The notes: generated by a model not told the origin, from the letters alone. DNA of 37,291 nucleotides from Alphaproteobacteria bacterium (GCA_004297545.1 SCTB01000148.1:1-37291), one strand, 5' to 3'. Positions 16,071-23,839 are shown, counted from the stretch's first letter. Translations and numbers: made by a program.

Positions 16071-17177
16071 TCAGGCGGCGCTTGTCGCCACCGCCTGCGG
16101 CACGCGATACCCCTGCACCGGCCAGCCGTAAACCTGGCTCAAGGGGCGGTCCAGCAGGCGTTCAAGAACATATTTCATGACGATGGTGGTTTCGAACTGC
16201 TCATGCGCCTTGCGCCAGCCGTTTCTCGCAAACTTCTGGCGCTCTGCAGGGTTGTTCTTGTAGAAACGAACTTTCTCGGTGAGGTCGGGCAGGCCTTTGA
16301 AGAAGATGACTTCATCTTCCGCATAAATTTCCTGCAGGGAGAAACCGTCCTGCGCCATGACGAGGCAGCCGTTGCCCATGAAATGCGCGATGCGGTCGGA
16401 GGAATAAAGATAGCGCGTCTCCGGCGTCGACCGCGCGTCATTGGAGATGGTCTTGCTCAGGTTCAGGCCCATCGCGGAATTGGCGAGGCTCTCAAGATAA
16501 GCCGTGCCGCGCACGCTGGGCTTGCCGTTGAAGCCGCCATAGCAGGTGCGCAGCCCCGGAATGGCGGAAACGATGCCGTTGGCCAGCTGAAGCCGTTCCA
16601 CCTCGTCGTCCTTGCCCGTATCCGCATGCATGAAACAGGCGACGTCATAGGGCAGGTCCGCCGACGCGAAAGCCGTCCCGGTATCGATGCTGCTGTCCGT
16701 AAAATTCGGGATAAAGTAACAAGTATTATTGGGGCCGGAGACGCCTTCCAGCGCCGGGCCGCCCGAGGTCACGAAGGTCGCGTCCACGACGGGGCTGCGG
16801 CGCAGGAGGTTCGCGCGGTTGGTCGGGTTGAACAGCGGGTCGACATTCACCTGCGCGATGCGCACGGATGGCAGCCGCCGCCGGATTTCCTGGAAGGTTT
16901 CGTTGAAGATGGTATCGACATGCGCAAGAACAATCGCGTCGGGCCTGATGTTATCGACCACCTGCAGCAGCTTTTCGTTCGCACGCTTGCGGCCCAGGTT
17001 CTTGAGCACGCCGAAGGGGCTGGCCTGTCTCACCTCGTCGCGGTCGCTGAACCAGTAGACGCAATGGCCGTTGCGGACGAGGCCGTTAAAGATGCGCGTG
17101 TCATAGCCGAAGTGGCGCAGACCTGCGAATTTCAGGTTGCCGTTGCCGACGAAGATGATTTTCAGGCTCTTGTTCAT
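16071..17177 (-). CDS. CgeB-like family 1 glycosyltransferase
   Basis: The 368-residue product has two Rossmann-like halves of the GT-B fold. The N-terminal half starts IIFVGNGNLKFAGLRHFGYD. The C-terminal half carries YLYSSDRIAHFMGNGCLVMAQD, a segment with SLQEIYAEDEVIFF, and DLTEKVRFYKNNPAERQKFA, which is the CgeB/Glyco_trans_1_2 pattern of sugar-nucleotide binding and chain end. It probably adds sugars to a surface polymer or protein; donor and acceptor are unknown. No membrane segment is seen. It is 43 nt downstream of HELRH protein B on the same strand. Confidence 0.82.
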   Translation of the reverse strand: MNKSLKIIFVGNGNLKFAGLRHFGYDTRIFNGLVRNGHCVYWFSDRDEVRQASPFGVLKNLGRKRANEKLLQVVDNIRPDAIVLAHVDTIFNETFQEIRRRLPSVRIAQVNVDPLFNPTNRANLLRRSPVVDATFVTSGGPALEGVSGPNNTCYFIPNFTDSSIDTGTAFASADLPYDVACFMHADTGKDDEVERLQLANGIVSAIPGLRTCYGGFNGKPSVRGTAYLESLANSAMGLNLSKTISNDARSTPETRYLYSSDRIAHFMGNGCLVMAQDGFSLQEIYAEDEVIFFKGLPDLTEKVRFYKNNPAERQKFARNGWRKAHEQFETTIVMKYVLERLLDRPLSQVYGWPVQGYRVPQAVATSAA

Positions 17178-17220
17178 AGAGCCTCATATACTACGGGAGT
17201 TTCCCGGAAATCAAGTTTCG

Positions 17221-18126
17221 TCACTTCCGCCCCAGCGCGCGCCCGGCCGTTTTCTTTATCTTCTTTTCCAGCGCCCGCGCTTTTTTAACGGTTCCGGCCG
17301 GGATCTGCCTGCGGATGAAGGCGGAAAGTTCTTTTGCGGTGGTGAAGCCTAGGTAATTCGGGCTTCTCCGGCTTAAGCCCTCGCGGGTGATATTGACGAG
17401 GCTGTCGTCGAGCGGCTGCGGGGCGCTCACGCGGTTAAAAATGTTTTTCAGCCCCTGATCGCACTCGCGGCGCGCCGCTGCCAGCTTCTTCGACTTCGAG
17501 GGATGCGCGTCGAGAAGCTTTTTTTGTTCGGCATAGATCTGCGCCAGCTTCAACTGCAGCGCCAGCGAGCGCAGCGTCGTTTTATCGTAAACGCCCATGC
17601 GCTTCTTCTGCGCCTTCATGAAGTAGGCCTTCATGCCGAAGGCGGCGCGCGCCTCATCCGCCATCTTCTTCGCTGCGCGTCCGTCCGGAGATGCCGCGTG
17701 CCGCGCCGCGATTTTCGAGAGTTTTTCCATCGTCCGGAGTTGGGCGGACAGGTGAAAGCGCATTTCATAGGCAAAGGCGTCGCTTTCGATCAGGCGGCGG
17801 CGCACCAACATGTCGGTGGCGGAGATTTCCTTCTCCCGGACGTCCGCGACGCCGGCCTGCCACAGATGGCGCAGCTCATGCGCCAGCACGCCGCTTAAGG
17901 CCCTGTCGTCCTCGCCGGGGTTCAGCGTGACGGTCCTGTCCACGATATCGAAGAGGCCGAGGGCATCCATTTTTTTGGGATCGGCTGAAAAGGAAATCGG
18001 CACGCGCTGTTTCCGCGCGAGATCCAGAAGCCTTTTTCCTTCCGGATCTGCGGCGAGCGTCTTGCGCAACGCCGCAAGGCGCTCGCGGTTTGCAGCCCGG
18101 TTCTTCGTTTTTTTCTTCGCCTGCAT
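17221..18126 (-). CDS. HELRH metallopeptidase-like protein B (301 aa)
   Basis: This is a second member of the family seen at 11377 and 31027. DPEGKRLLDLARKQRVPISF (about 28-46) leads to LAHELRHLWQ with HELRH at 83-87 and then IESDAF at 113-118, the predicted third zinc ligand Glu114. The chain is very basic, with Lys/Arg-rich ends (MQAKKKTKNRAANRERL and LEKKIKKTAGRALGRK), no signal peptide and no membrane segment. This contrasts with protein A, which has a hydrophobic C-terminal part. Two small genes flank it: an unknown 136-residue gene 22 nt upstream and the glycosyltransferase downstream. The proteolytic role is predicted only. Confidence 0.75.
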   Translation of the reverse strand: MQAKKKTKNRAANRERLAALRKTLAADPEGKRLLDLARKQRVPISFSADPKKMDALGLFDIVDRTVTLNPGEDDRALSGVLAHELRHLWQAGVADVREKEISATDMLVRRRLIESDAFAYEMRFHLSAQLRTMEKLSKIAARHAASPDGRAAKKMADEARAAFGMKAYFMKAQKKRMGVYDKTTLRSLALQLKLAQIYAEQKKLLDAHPSKSKKLAAARRECDQGLKNIFNRVSAPQPLDDSLVNITREGLSRRSPNYLGFTTAKELSAFIRRQIPAGTVKKARALEKKIKKTAGRALGRK

Positions 18127-18148
18127 CGAGAGCCTCCGCGCCAGGTCT

Positions 18149-18559
18149 CTAGGAATGAGAAAAGCGCTTGATGATCTTCTGCACCGGGCCGGGAATCATC
18201 GCGGCGGCGAAACCGGCGATGGTGGTCGTCGCGCCCACTTTTTCCTGCAGCACCTCGTCATGGGCGACGGTGACAAGACCGTCCTGCACCATGCCCGTCT
18301 TGTTGCCTTTATCGAGATGCAGGGAAACGATGCCCAGCACATTGCCGGCGGCATCGGTTTTTTTGTAATCGAAAACCACGCCGCGGAACTTCTGTTCGTC
18401 CGGATAGGCGCCGTCGGGCTGGAACACATAGCCCTGCATTTCCAGGAACATCTTCACCTTGTCGACCTCGCCCTGTGTGTAGAGGGAGGAATCATCGGCC
18501 GCGTCCATGAAAATCCGTTTCAGCCGGATACCCGCGTCACTCAGTTTTCGGTTGCCCAT
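18149..18559 (-). CDS. Unknown protein beginning MGNRKLSD (136 aa)
   Basis: The product is not recognised. The start at 18559 is chosen because GGAGG lies 6 nt upstream, whereas the open frame runs to 18628. The central part looks like an alpha/beta domain (FLEMQGYVFQPDGAYPDEQ, GVVFDYKKTDAAGNVLGIVS). The C-terminal 35 residues contain a short hydrophobic stretch (TTIAGFAAAMIPGPVQKII). The N-terminal octet matches MENRKLSD of the 14553-15023 gene at the protein level but with different codons. It is 22 nt upstream of HELRH protein B and probably co-transcribed. Confidence 0.7.
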   Translation of the reverse strand: MGNRKLSDAGIRLKRIFMDAADDSSLYTQGEVDKVKMFLEMQGYVFQPDGAYPDEQKFRGVVFDYKKTDAAGNVLGIVSLHLDKGNKTGMVQDGLVTVAHDEVLQEKVGATTTIAGFAAAMIPGPVQKIIKRFSHS

Positions 18560-18665
18560 CGTCATCCTCCGCGAAAAATCATGTCTGAAATTATGCCTCC
18601 AACTAGCTGATTTTTCCAGAATACGCAAGGCCTTAGAGGCCGCCCTGAATGACGGCGGTTAAAAT

Positions 18666-18693
18666 TTGCCATAATGTTATATTTTGTGATAAA
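18666..18693 (+). promoter_or_regulatory. Predicted promoter of the second ankyrin gene
   Basis: TTGCCA (18666-18671) and GATAAA (18688-18693) are 16 nt apart, 27 nt before the ATG at 18721. The -35 reads TTGCCATAAT, close to the TTGACATAAT extension seen upstream of three other genes. Confidence 0.5.
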
Positions 18694-18720
18694 GTGGCGG
18701 CCTCAATTGACGGAGCCGCC

Positions 18721-19623
18721 ATGTCTGCCGCGACAGAAAGTTTCAACGCCAGCACCCGCCCCGATGACAGCCCCGAGGTTGTCGCCGCCCGTCTGGCAAA
18801 GGCGCATGAAGAGTTTGAGAACCAGCTCCGCCCCGCCCCCGGCGACAGCAAGGAACAGCTGAGCAAAAAATTGCTCACCGTCGCCTGCCCCGTGGAACCG
18901 ACGCCTGCGCTTGCCGAAATCGCCCGGCAGCTGATCGACCTTGGCGCGGACGTCCTTTACAAAGACAAGCATGATTGCACCGCGCTGCTCAACGCCGCCA
19001 GCGCCGGCAACGCCGCGCTGGTGAAGACGCTGCTGGAAAAAGGCGCCGACCCCAACGCCGCCGAGGCACAGTGGCACAGCGACGGCACGCTCGGCCCCGT
19101 CATCTGCCATGCCGCCTATAAAGGCAACGCCGACATCATCCGCATGCTGATCGCGGCCGGCGCAGACCCCGACGCCAGCACCGACCCCGGCGGCCGCACG
19201 GCGCTGATCCTGGCCATCGATTACGCAAGGGTCAAGAACGAAACGCAGAGGCCCGACTCCGTCGCGGCGCTGGTGGAAAGCGGCGCGTCGCTGGACAAGG
19301 CGACGGCCAAGGGCTGGACGCCCCTGCTCTATTGCATCCACGCCGATATGCCGGTGACGGCGAAATACCTCATTGAAAAAGGCGCCGACCCGGCCGGCGC
19401 CCCCGGGGCCATCAGCCCATATGACCTGGCGAAGGGAAAGAACCCGGATCTCGCAAAACATATCAGCGATATTATCGCGCTCAGGAAGGAGCAGGAGATC
19501 GCCCGCGAGCGCCTCGCGCGCGAGACCCAGCAGCGGCTCGACCACTGGCTCGACAGCGGCTGCCCGACCGCGGACGCCGTCAGGCCCATGCCGGTCCTGA
19601 AGCTCAAGACAAAGACGCCCTGA
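18721..19623 (+). CDS. Ankyrin-repeat protein (300 aa)
   Basis: Four or five ankyrin repeats span about residues 61-228. These include LIDLGADVLYKDKHDCTALL, NAALVKTLLEKGADPNAAE, NADIIRMLIAAGADPD and TAKYLIEKGADP. A charged helix follows (ALRKEQEIARERLARETQQR). The start at 18721 with GGAG 6 nt upstream is preferred over an upstream ATG at 18649, which would lie before the promoter. No signal peptide or membrane segment is seen. It is a likely protein-interaction scaffold. It is only distantly similar to the ankyrin protein at 184-1212 beyond the repeat itself. It is divergent from the unknown 18149 gene. Confidence 0.87.
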   Translation: MSAATESFNASTRPDDSPEVVAARLAKAHEEFENQLRPAPGDSKEQLSKKLLTVACPVEPTPALAEIARQLIDLGADVLYKDKHDCTALLNAASAGNAALVKTLLEKGADPNAAEAQWHSDGTLGPVICHAAYKGNADIIRMLIAAGADPDASTDPGGRTALILAIDYARVKNETQRPDSVAALVESGASLDKATAKGWTPLLYCIHADMPVTAKYLIEKGADPAGAPGAISPYDLAKGKNPDLAKHISDIIALRKEQEIARERLARETQQRLDHWLDSGCPTADAVRPMPVLKLKTKTP

Positions 19624-19762
19624 AAACCGCCCGGCTGGAGCGGTTTCCATTTACATTGCGCCCCCGGAATTGCCGGAAAAAACCCTCACTTTAAAAACTG
19701 TCGCTTCGGTTTTCCGGATGACCTATAATAATGCCGGTTCCCGCATTTTCAGGATTCCGCCC

Positions 19763-20449
19763 GTGAAAGTCCTTATCGTCGACGACAATCCAAAGCTGCT
19801 CGAGCTGCTGGCCCGGCTTCTCGAGAAGGAAGGCTATGACGTTGCCTCCGCCCGCAGCGGCGACGACGCCCTGCGCAAAATTCACCAGATCAAGCCCGAG
19901 ATCGTGTTCATGGATATCGTCATGCCGGGCCCCTCGGGCATCGAGGTCTGCCACCGGCTGAAAACGATGTACCCGCAGCTGACCGTGGTCATGATGTCGT
20001 CGCAGACGCGCCCCGAGGACATCGACAAATGCATGGAGGCTGGCGCGTCGGATTTCATCCCCAAACCCTTCGACATGGCGGAGATATCGGATCGCATCCG
20101 GCAGGTGACCAAGGACTGCCTGGCGCGGGCGCATCCGGAGGTGCTGCAGGAAAAATTCACCTTCAAAGACCTGGTCGTTTTTCCGGGCCGGATGGAAGCG
20201 GAGCGCGCGGGCAGCGTCATCGAGCTCAACCTGCGCGACATCGGCATCCTGCGCGTGATGAATGCGATGAAGGGAAAACCCGTTCCGGCCGATATGCTCA
20301 AGCCTTTCTGCTGGTCCACCTGGGCGCCCTCGGAAGAAGGCGCGGTGGAATGGTATATGGAGTACCTGCGCAAAAAAATCGAACCCGACCCCGCCGCCCC
20401 CACGCTGATAAAACGGCTGCAAAGCGGCGCGTATATGTGTGATGGGTAG
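19763..20449 (+). CDS. Response regulator, receiver plus OmpR-like winged helix
   Basis: The GTG at 19763 is taken as the start, which gives 228 residues beginning MKVLIVDDNP. The receiver domain has the acidic pair D7-D8, phospho-acceptor D51 (VFMDIVMPGPSG), S80 and K101 (FIPKPFD). The C-terminal part (about 135-228) looks like an OmpR/PhoB winged helix: IELNLRDIGILRVMNAMKG, then VEWYMEYLRKKIEP and LIKRLQSGAYMCDG in place of the usual TVRGxGY. A TATAAT at 19724-19729 suggests transcription starts near 19736, which excludes the upstream in-frame starts at 19670 and 19718. No sensor kinase is adjacent, so it is an orphan regulator here. Confidence 0.85.
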   Translation: MKVLIVDDNPKLLELLARLLEKEGYDVASARSGDDALRKIHQIKPEIVFMDIVMPGPSGIEVCHRLKTMYPQLTVVMMSSQTRPEDIDKCMEAGASDFIPKPFDMAEISDRIRQVTKDCLARAHPEVLQEKFTFKDLVVFPGRMEAERAGSVIELNLRDIGILRVMNAMKGKPVPADMLKPFCWSTWAPSEEGAVEWYMEYLRKKIEPDPAAPTLIKRLQSGAYMCDG

Positions 20450-20505
20450 GGTGCCTGTCCGACCCCGACAGAGGGCGTGGAGAAGACGGCGAAGACGTTC
20501 AGGCT

Positions 20506-20769
20506 TTAGGGCTTCGGCGATTTCTTCGATACGCTGCAACGGCCCGAGGGGCATGGGTCGTCGGGCATGTCCTCCGCCATCTTGATGAAATGGGCCTTGA
20601 TGCCAAGCTTCACGAAACAAGCGCCGTTCTCCTGCCTGAAGCCGCCCTCGGGAAAGCCGATGATCGTCGTATCCTTCAGGCCCGCGTCGCGGAATTCGAC
20701 GACATGCTCGCCATTTTTCTTTTCGACCTTGATGATCTCCGCCTGAAGGGGAATCCACTCCTCAGCCAT
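20506..20769 (-). CDS. Unknown small protein (87 aa)
   Basis: The family is not recognised. The chain looks like a small beta-rich domain (LQAEIIKVEKKNGEHVVEF, then FVKLGIKAHFIK) followed by a basic, Pro/Ser-rich tail with two Cys (DDPCPSGRCSVSKKSPKP). AGGAG 6 nt before the ATG supports it as a real gene. It is convergent with the response regulator. Confidence 0.65.
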   Translation of the reverse strand: MAEEWIPLQAEIIKVEKKNGEHVVEFRDAGLKDTTIIGFPEGGFRQENGACFVKLGIKAHFIKMAEDMPDDPCPSGRCSVSKKSPKP

Positions 20770-20883
20770 GCCGAACTCCTGTTTTCAAATTTATCAATGA
20801 ATTCAATTGCAGGAGTTTATCAGATTATCCATAATTATTCAAGCGCGATTATCGGGCACGCCCTCCCCCGCCATGTCATCCCG

Positions 20884-20903
20884 CTCCCGGCACCGACCGG
20901 GAG
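20884..20903. repeat. 7-bp stem hairpin in intergenic region
   Basis: CTCCCGG and CCGGGAG flank a 6-nt loop, just upstream of the 20979 gene's promoter. There is no U-tract; its role is unknown. Confidence 0.45.
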
Positions 20904-20919
20904 GGGTAAGTATGATTTA

Positions 20920-20948
20920 TTGACATAAATCCAAAGCCCCTCTATACC
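20920..20948 (+). promoter_or_regulatory. Sigma70-type promoter of the 20979 gene
   Basis: TTGACA (20920-20925), a 17-nt spacer and TATACC (20943-20948) lie 30 nt before the ATG. The -35 continues as TTGACATAAA. Confidence 0.7.
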
Positions 20949-20978
20949 CGAAGCATCTTTTCAAGGAGCCCTGAGAAC

Positions 20979-21359
20979 ATGACCGCCTGGACCCCGAAAC
21001 TCGAAGCCATGATCCGCGCCTTCGGCGATATCGAGGAGCGCAACACGAAAGACGGCTGCAACCCGCGGCTGCCCATGCCTGTGACGGTGCTGCGTATCGC
21101 CTTCCGCTCCACCGTAAAGGGCCAGCCGCTGTTCAACAAAATCTGCGCCGAGATGGGCGTGACGCCCGATTACCTGACGGGTTACAGCGCCACGCTGCAA
21201 AAAATCATCGACCTCGCCGCCGCCAACAACAGCGACGCCGCCGACAAGCTGAAACTAAAACTTAAATTCACCCGGGAACTGAACGCGCGATTCAAAGACG
21301 TCGGCGGCCTCGCCCGCATCAAGGCGGCGAAGAAGGGCGAGATTAAGTGGGAGGGGTGA
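20979..21359 (+). CDS. Unknown protein (126 aa)
   Basis: No family is recognised. The chain is soluble and basic with a helical C-terminal half (LQKIIDLAAANNSDAADKLK, FKDVGGLARIKAAKKGEIKW). The first half, RLPMPVTVLRIAFRSTVKGQ, may be beta-structured. AGGAG lies 10 nt before the ATG and a good promoter precedes it, so expression is likely. It ends 12 nt before an inverted repeat that bounds the next, AT-rich segment. Confidence 0.68.
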   Translation: MTAWTPKLEAMIRAFGDIEERNTKDGCNPRLPMPVTVLRIAFRSTVKGQPLFNKICAEMGVTPDYLTGYSATLQKIIDLAAANNSDAADKLKLKLKFTRELNARFKDVGGLARIKAAKKGEIKWEG

Positions 21360-21371
21360 CGCTCCTCACCT

Positions 21372-21424
21372 GTCATTCCCGCGAAAGCGGGAATCCAGTA
21401 CCGTGGTTATAAAGACGGCGATGG
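21372..21424 (+). repeat. Left inverted repeat (53 bp) of an AT-rich cassette
   Basis: This sequence is repeated in reverse complement at 22004-22056 with one mismatch in 53. Its outer part is a palindrome, TTCCCGC-GAAA-GCGGGAA, resembling widespread REP/dRS3-like dispersed repeats. Confidence 0.9.
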
Positions 21425-21459
21425 TGCAATGATTGGATTAGTGTAGTGAGCCCCCTGAA

Positions 21460-21936
21460 TTACTCGATATTAAGCAACAGCTTTTCCAACCGACGAACAG
21501 CCGCGTTCAAACTATGCTCATGATTGAAGACGCCATAAGGATTATTGCCATCACTGATTATACCGGCGGGAAAAACACTTCGCGCTGTACAATCAGCCTT
21601 TATAATCGTGGGAGACCCATCAGCGGCATAAATTTGAATGTCTGACCCACTGGAGCGGCCCTTCACATGATCAGCGATAGTTCTTAGATCTAAAAGTCCA
21701 CTAATAAGATTATCTTCGAGAATTTTGTGACACACACGTTTCTCGTTCTTTGCGAGACCTTCCTTAGTCTTTTTCAGCTCGTGCACTATTCGCTCCTTTA
21801 AACGATATAGACGTGTATAGGCATCCATCATGGCAGCCCTATCCTCCACCTCATTGCCACTCCCTCTGCCAAGAGCATCAACAGAATTCCGAAACGCCTC
21901 GAGATATTCTAATATTGCTTTCATGCTCTCAGTCAT
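21460..21936 (-). CDS. Unknown cassette-borne protein (158 aa)
   Basis: The family is not recognised. The N-terminal 100 residues are likely helical (AYTRLYRLKERIVHELKKTK). The second half contains DIQIYAADGSPTIIKADCTA and a C-terminal helix (LNAAVRRLEKLLLNIE). There is no membrane segment. Base composition is clearly AT-richer than the flanking genes, and the gene is the only one between two 53-bp inverted repeats. This points to horizontal acquisition as a unit. No transposase or recombinase motif is present in the protein. Confidence 0.7.
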   Translation of the reverse strand: MTESMKAILEYLEAFRNSVDALGRGSGNEVEDRAAMMDAYTRLYRLKERIVHELKKTKEGLAKNEKRVCHKILEDNLISGLLDLRTIADHVKGRSSGSDIQIYAADGSPTIIKADCTARSVFPAGIISDGNNPYGVFNHEHSLNAAVRRLEKLLLNIE

Positions 21937-22003
21937 GGAATGTATCTCGCTCTACGGATTTATTGAGAATTCAGAGGACACAATACCTAATTTAAACGCT
22001 GTG

Positions 22004-22056
22004 CCATCGCCGTTTTTATAACCACGGTACTGGATTCCCGCTTTCGCGGGAATGAC
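22004..22056 (-). repeat. Right inverted repeat (53 bp) of the AT-rich cassette
   Basis: This is the reverse complement of 21372-21424 with a single mismatch. Weaker similarity continues a further 20 bp inward. It ends 12 bp before the stop of the VWA-like gene. Confidence 0.9.
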
Positions 22057-22068
22057 GCGTTGGGAACC

Positions 22069-22950
22069 TCACCCCTGCTTTGGCGGTCTCGGCGCCGCCG
22101 CAGGCTGCGTCTTCGGCTGTGGGGCGGGTGCGGGTTTCGGCGCGGGCAAAATCCGCGCCGTCGCCACCTTCGCCACCGTGTCCTGCACCGCCTTCGACAA
22201 ATCGGCTTCGGTGCCCTGCCAATAGGCGGGGCCGTTGACGAGGTGGTGCTTGACGCGGCCGGGGAAGTCTTTGGCCAGCTGTTCGGCGAGGAATTCCATG
22301 CCGGTGCCCGCGCGTCCCAAAATGATAAAATCAACCGTGGCGCGGTAGCGGCCCTTCAGCAGTTTTTCCAGCTGCGCTTTCGCCTTGGGGTAGTCGGCGA
22401 ATTCGCCGTCGCCGATCACGACGAAATGCGTGGGCTTGCCGTCCAGCTGGTTGAGGGCGGCGGTTTTCACCATCTCATCCACGGCGGGCTTGAAATCAGA
22501 CGACGCGCCTTTTTTCTCGAAGCCTTCGCGCACCTTGGGGTCGAGCACGTCGCCCGTCACAGGCCGCACGTCATCCGCGCTGCCCCAGAGCGCGATGCCG
22601 GCGCCCGCCGCCTGTTTCAGCAGGGCTGCGCCATCCAGCGCGGCGTAAAACGGCTTTTGCGTCATGCTGCCGGTATGGTCGACGAAGACGAAAAATTCAT
22701 GCGGCTTTTTTTCGTGGGCGAGCAGGCCCTTGATATAGGCGGCGCTGTTGGCGATGCGGTCGCGGTAGCGGGCGTCTTCATGCGCCTGCTCGCGCTTTTG
22801 CGCGTCTTCGAGCGCTTTCACGGCCTGTCCCATCGCTTCGGCCTTGCGGAGGTTATCCTCCGCCGCGGTGTTGAATTCCTGCTGGATTTTTTTCAGGCCG
22901 TCGAGGGCCTGCGATGCATCGGGCTTTTTGGGCTTGCCGGGGAAATCCAT
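22069..22950 (-). CDS. VWA-like domain protein (293 aa)
   Basis: An N-terminal charged helical segment (about 15-75) is followed by a von Willebrand A-like fold. FVFVDHTGSM (residues 87-96) matches the first MIDAS motif in a DxTGS form, THFVVIGDGEFAD gives the later strand, and VDFIILGRAGTGM another. The C-terminal 30 residues are Pro/Ala/Lys-rich. There is no signal peptide, so it is probably cytoplasmic. Such proteins bind metal and partner proteins, often with AAA+ ATPases, but none is adjacent here. GGGAGG 5 nt before ATG 22950 fixes the start; the open frame extending to 23046 crosses a terminator and tRNA sequence. Confidence 0.8.
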   Translation of the reverse strand: MDFPGKPKKPDASQALDGLKKIQQEFNTAAEDNLRKAEAMGQAVKALEDAQKREQAHEDARYRDRIANSAAYIKGLLAHEKKPHEFFVFVDHTGSMTQKPFYAALDGAALLKQAAGAGIALWGSADDVRPVTGDVLDPKVREGFEKKGASSDFKPAVDEMVKTAALNQLDGKPTHFVVIGDGEFADYPKAKAQLEKLLKGRYRATVDFIILGRAGTGMEFLAEQLAKDFPGRVKHHLVNGPAYWQGTEADLSKAVQDTVAKVATARILPAPKPAPAPQPKTQPAAAPRPPKQG

Positions 22951-22968
22951 CGCCGCCTCCCTGCTATT

Positions 22969-22993
22969 AAAAAAGGCCCCATGGGCCCTTTTT
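22969..22993 (-). terminator. Terminator downstream of the tRNA-Pro 3' remnant
   Basis: On the minus strand, a hairpin with GGGCCC and GGGGCC arms (one bulged base) is followed by a T6 run. It lies 9 nt past the encoded CCA of the tRNA remnant. It was presumably the native tRNA terminator, which marks the left junction as host sequence. Confidence 0.7.
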
Positions 22994-23001
22994 GAAAAAA
23001 A

Positions 23002-23055
23002 TGGTCGGACTGAAAGGATTTGAACCTTCGACCCCTTGCACCCCATGCAAGTGCG
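23002..23055 (-). repeat. att site: 3' part of tRNA-Pro(GGG)
   Basis: This segment matches 28235-28288 of the complete tRNA-Pro gene: CCA, acceptor 3' strand, T arm, variable loop and anticodon arm. The match stops at 23055. After 28 unrelated bases that can form a small hairpin, 23084-23099 resembles the tRNA D arm at about 14 of 17 positions. It is the left junction of the island. Confidence 0.85.
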
Positions 23056-23187
23056 GCAGTTCGTCTCACCTTCGGTTCGACTGTACCAAGCTGCGCTTAG
23101 ATACTCGAAAAGGCACTGAAAACAACCTGTTTCTTGTCCACCTTATACTATCAAGGATTCTTGAAAATCAAGTTAAATTGGAGGTCA

Positions 23188-23217
23188 GTGCATCAGAATT
23201 GCATCAAGAGTGCATCA
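23188..23217 (+). repeat. 11-bp-spaced repeats, probable integrase arm sites
   Basis: GTGCATCA (23188), TTGCATCA (23199) and GTGCATCA (23210) are spaced by exactly 11 bp, about 130 bp inside the left att site. Integrase arm-type sites have this form. Confidence 0.55.
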
Positions 23218-23710
23218 AAGGCGGCGACTCTGGGCTTCCGCTAGAGGGCATTTTCTGAGTCATTAGGAGTCCTCTGGATAGGGTCTGGGAGTGGGGCTAC
23301 CCTCATAGCCAAGATGTATATTATGACATCTAGCGAGTCTGTAATGACTCAGGAGAGGCATCCGGTTATTGCCCTTGCCATCCTGCCAAACATCCCTTGC
23401 ATGAACCGTCGAAGCTGGTGGGTATGGGGGACATGGGCAGACGTGCTTATGTAGGTAGTTTCACGAAAATTTGTGTCATTTTTTTGGCCCAGCATTGTCT
23501 ATCTAGGTGGGAAGATACTCAGCAATACACCGAATCGGGTCTTGGGCCTTTGTATAGCTGCCCGCCTCTGCCACAATCATCGCAAGAAACTTTCTTTGAT
23601 TTGTAATTTTCGAGATGAAGCAGCCTAGACCAACTCGCAATTTCATTGCGAAAAAAGAAGGCCTCGCAAATATAGCTTTGAAAATAAGACAGAGTACGAC
23701 AACTTCAGGA
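23218..23710. other. AT-rich island segment without a confident gene
   Basis: This roughly 490-bp stretch holds only short open frames (for example 23397-23606 on the plus strand) that lack a ribosome site and any recognisable product. No tRNA or strong terminator is seen. Confidence 0.5.
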
Positions 23711-23817
23711 AGTGGCGTAGCTCAACCGGATAGAGCACCTCGTTTTCAAGGCATTGGAAGTGTCACGACATTCAATGTACAGCGAGGAGGTTGCAGGTTC
23801 AACTCCTGTCGCCATCC
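23711..23817 (+). tRNA. tRNA-like gene with 33-nt anticodon-loop insertion
   Basis: The D arm (GCTC/GAGC), anticodon stem (CCTCG/CGAGG), 5-nt variable loop, and T arm (GCAGG-TTCAACT-CCTGT) are all intact. The acceptor AGTGGCG/CGCCATC pairs at five positions with one G-U and one mismatch, and CCA is not encoded. The anticodon loop is 40 nt instead of 7. Inside it CATTG-GA-AGTGT-CACG-ACATT-CAATG folds as a 10-bp hairpin with a GA bulge. If the insertion is at 37/38, the anticodon would be TTC (Glu). It is too short for a group I intron. It could be a pseudogene, a tRNA-derived RNA or a tRNA with an unusual intron. Confidence 0.6.
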
Positions 23818-23839
23818 CCTTCATTATATGAATATGGGC

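Noticed and set aside
23711-23817. Group I intron in the tRNA-like gene
   Set aside because: An insert of about 33 nt cannot hold the group I catalytic core.
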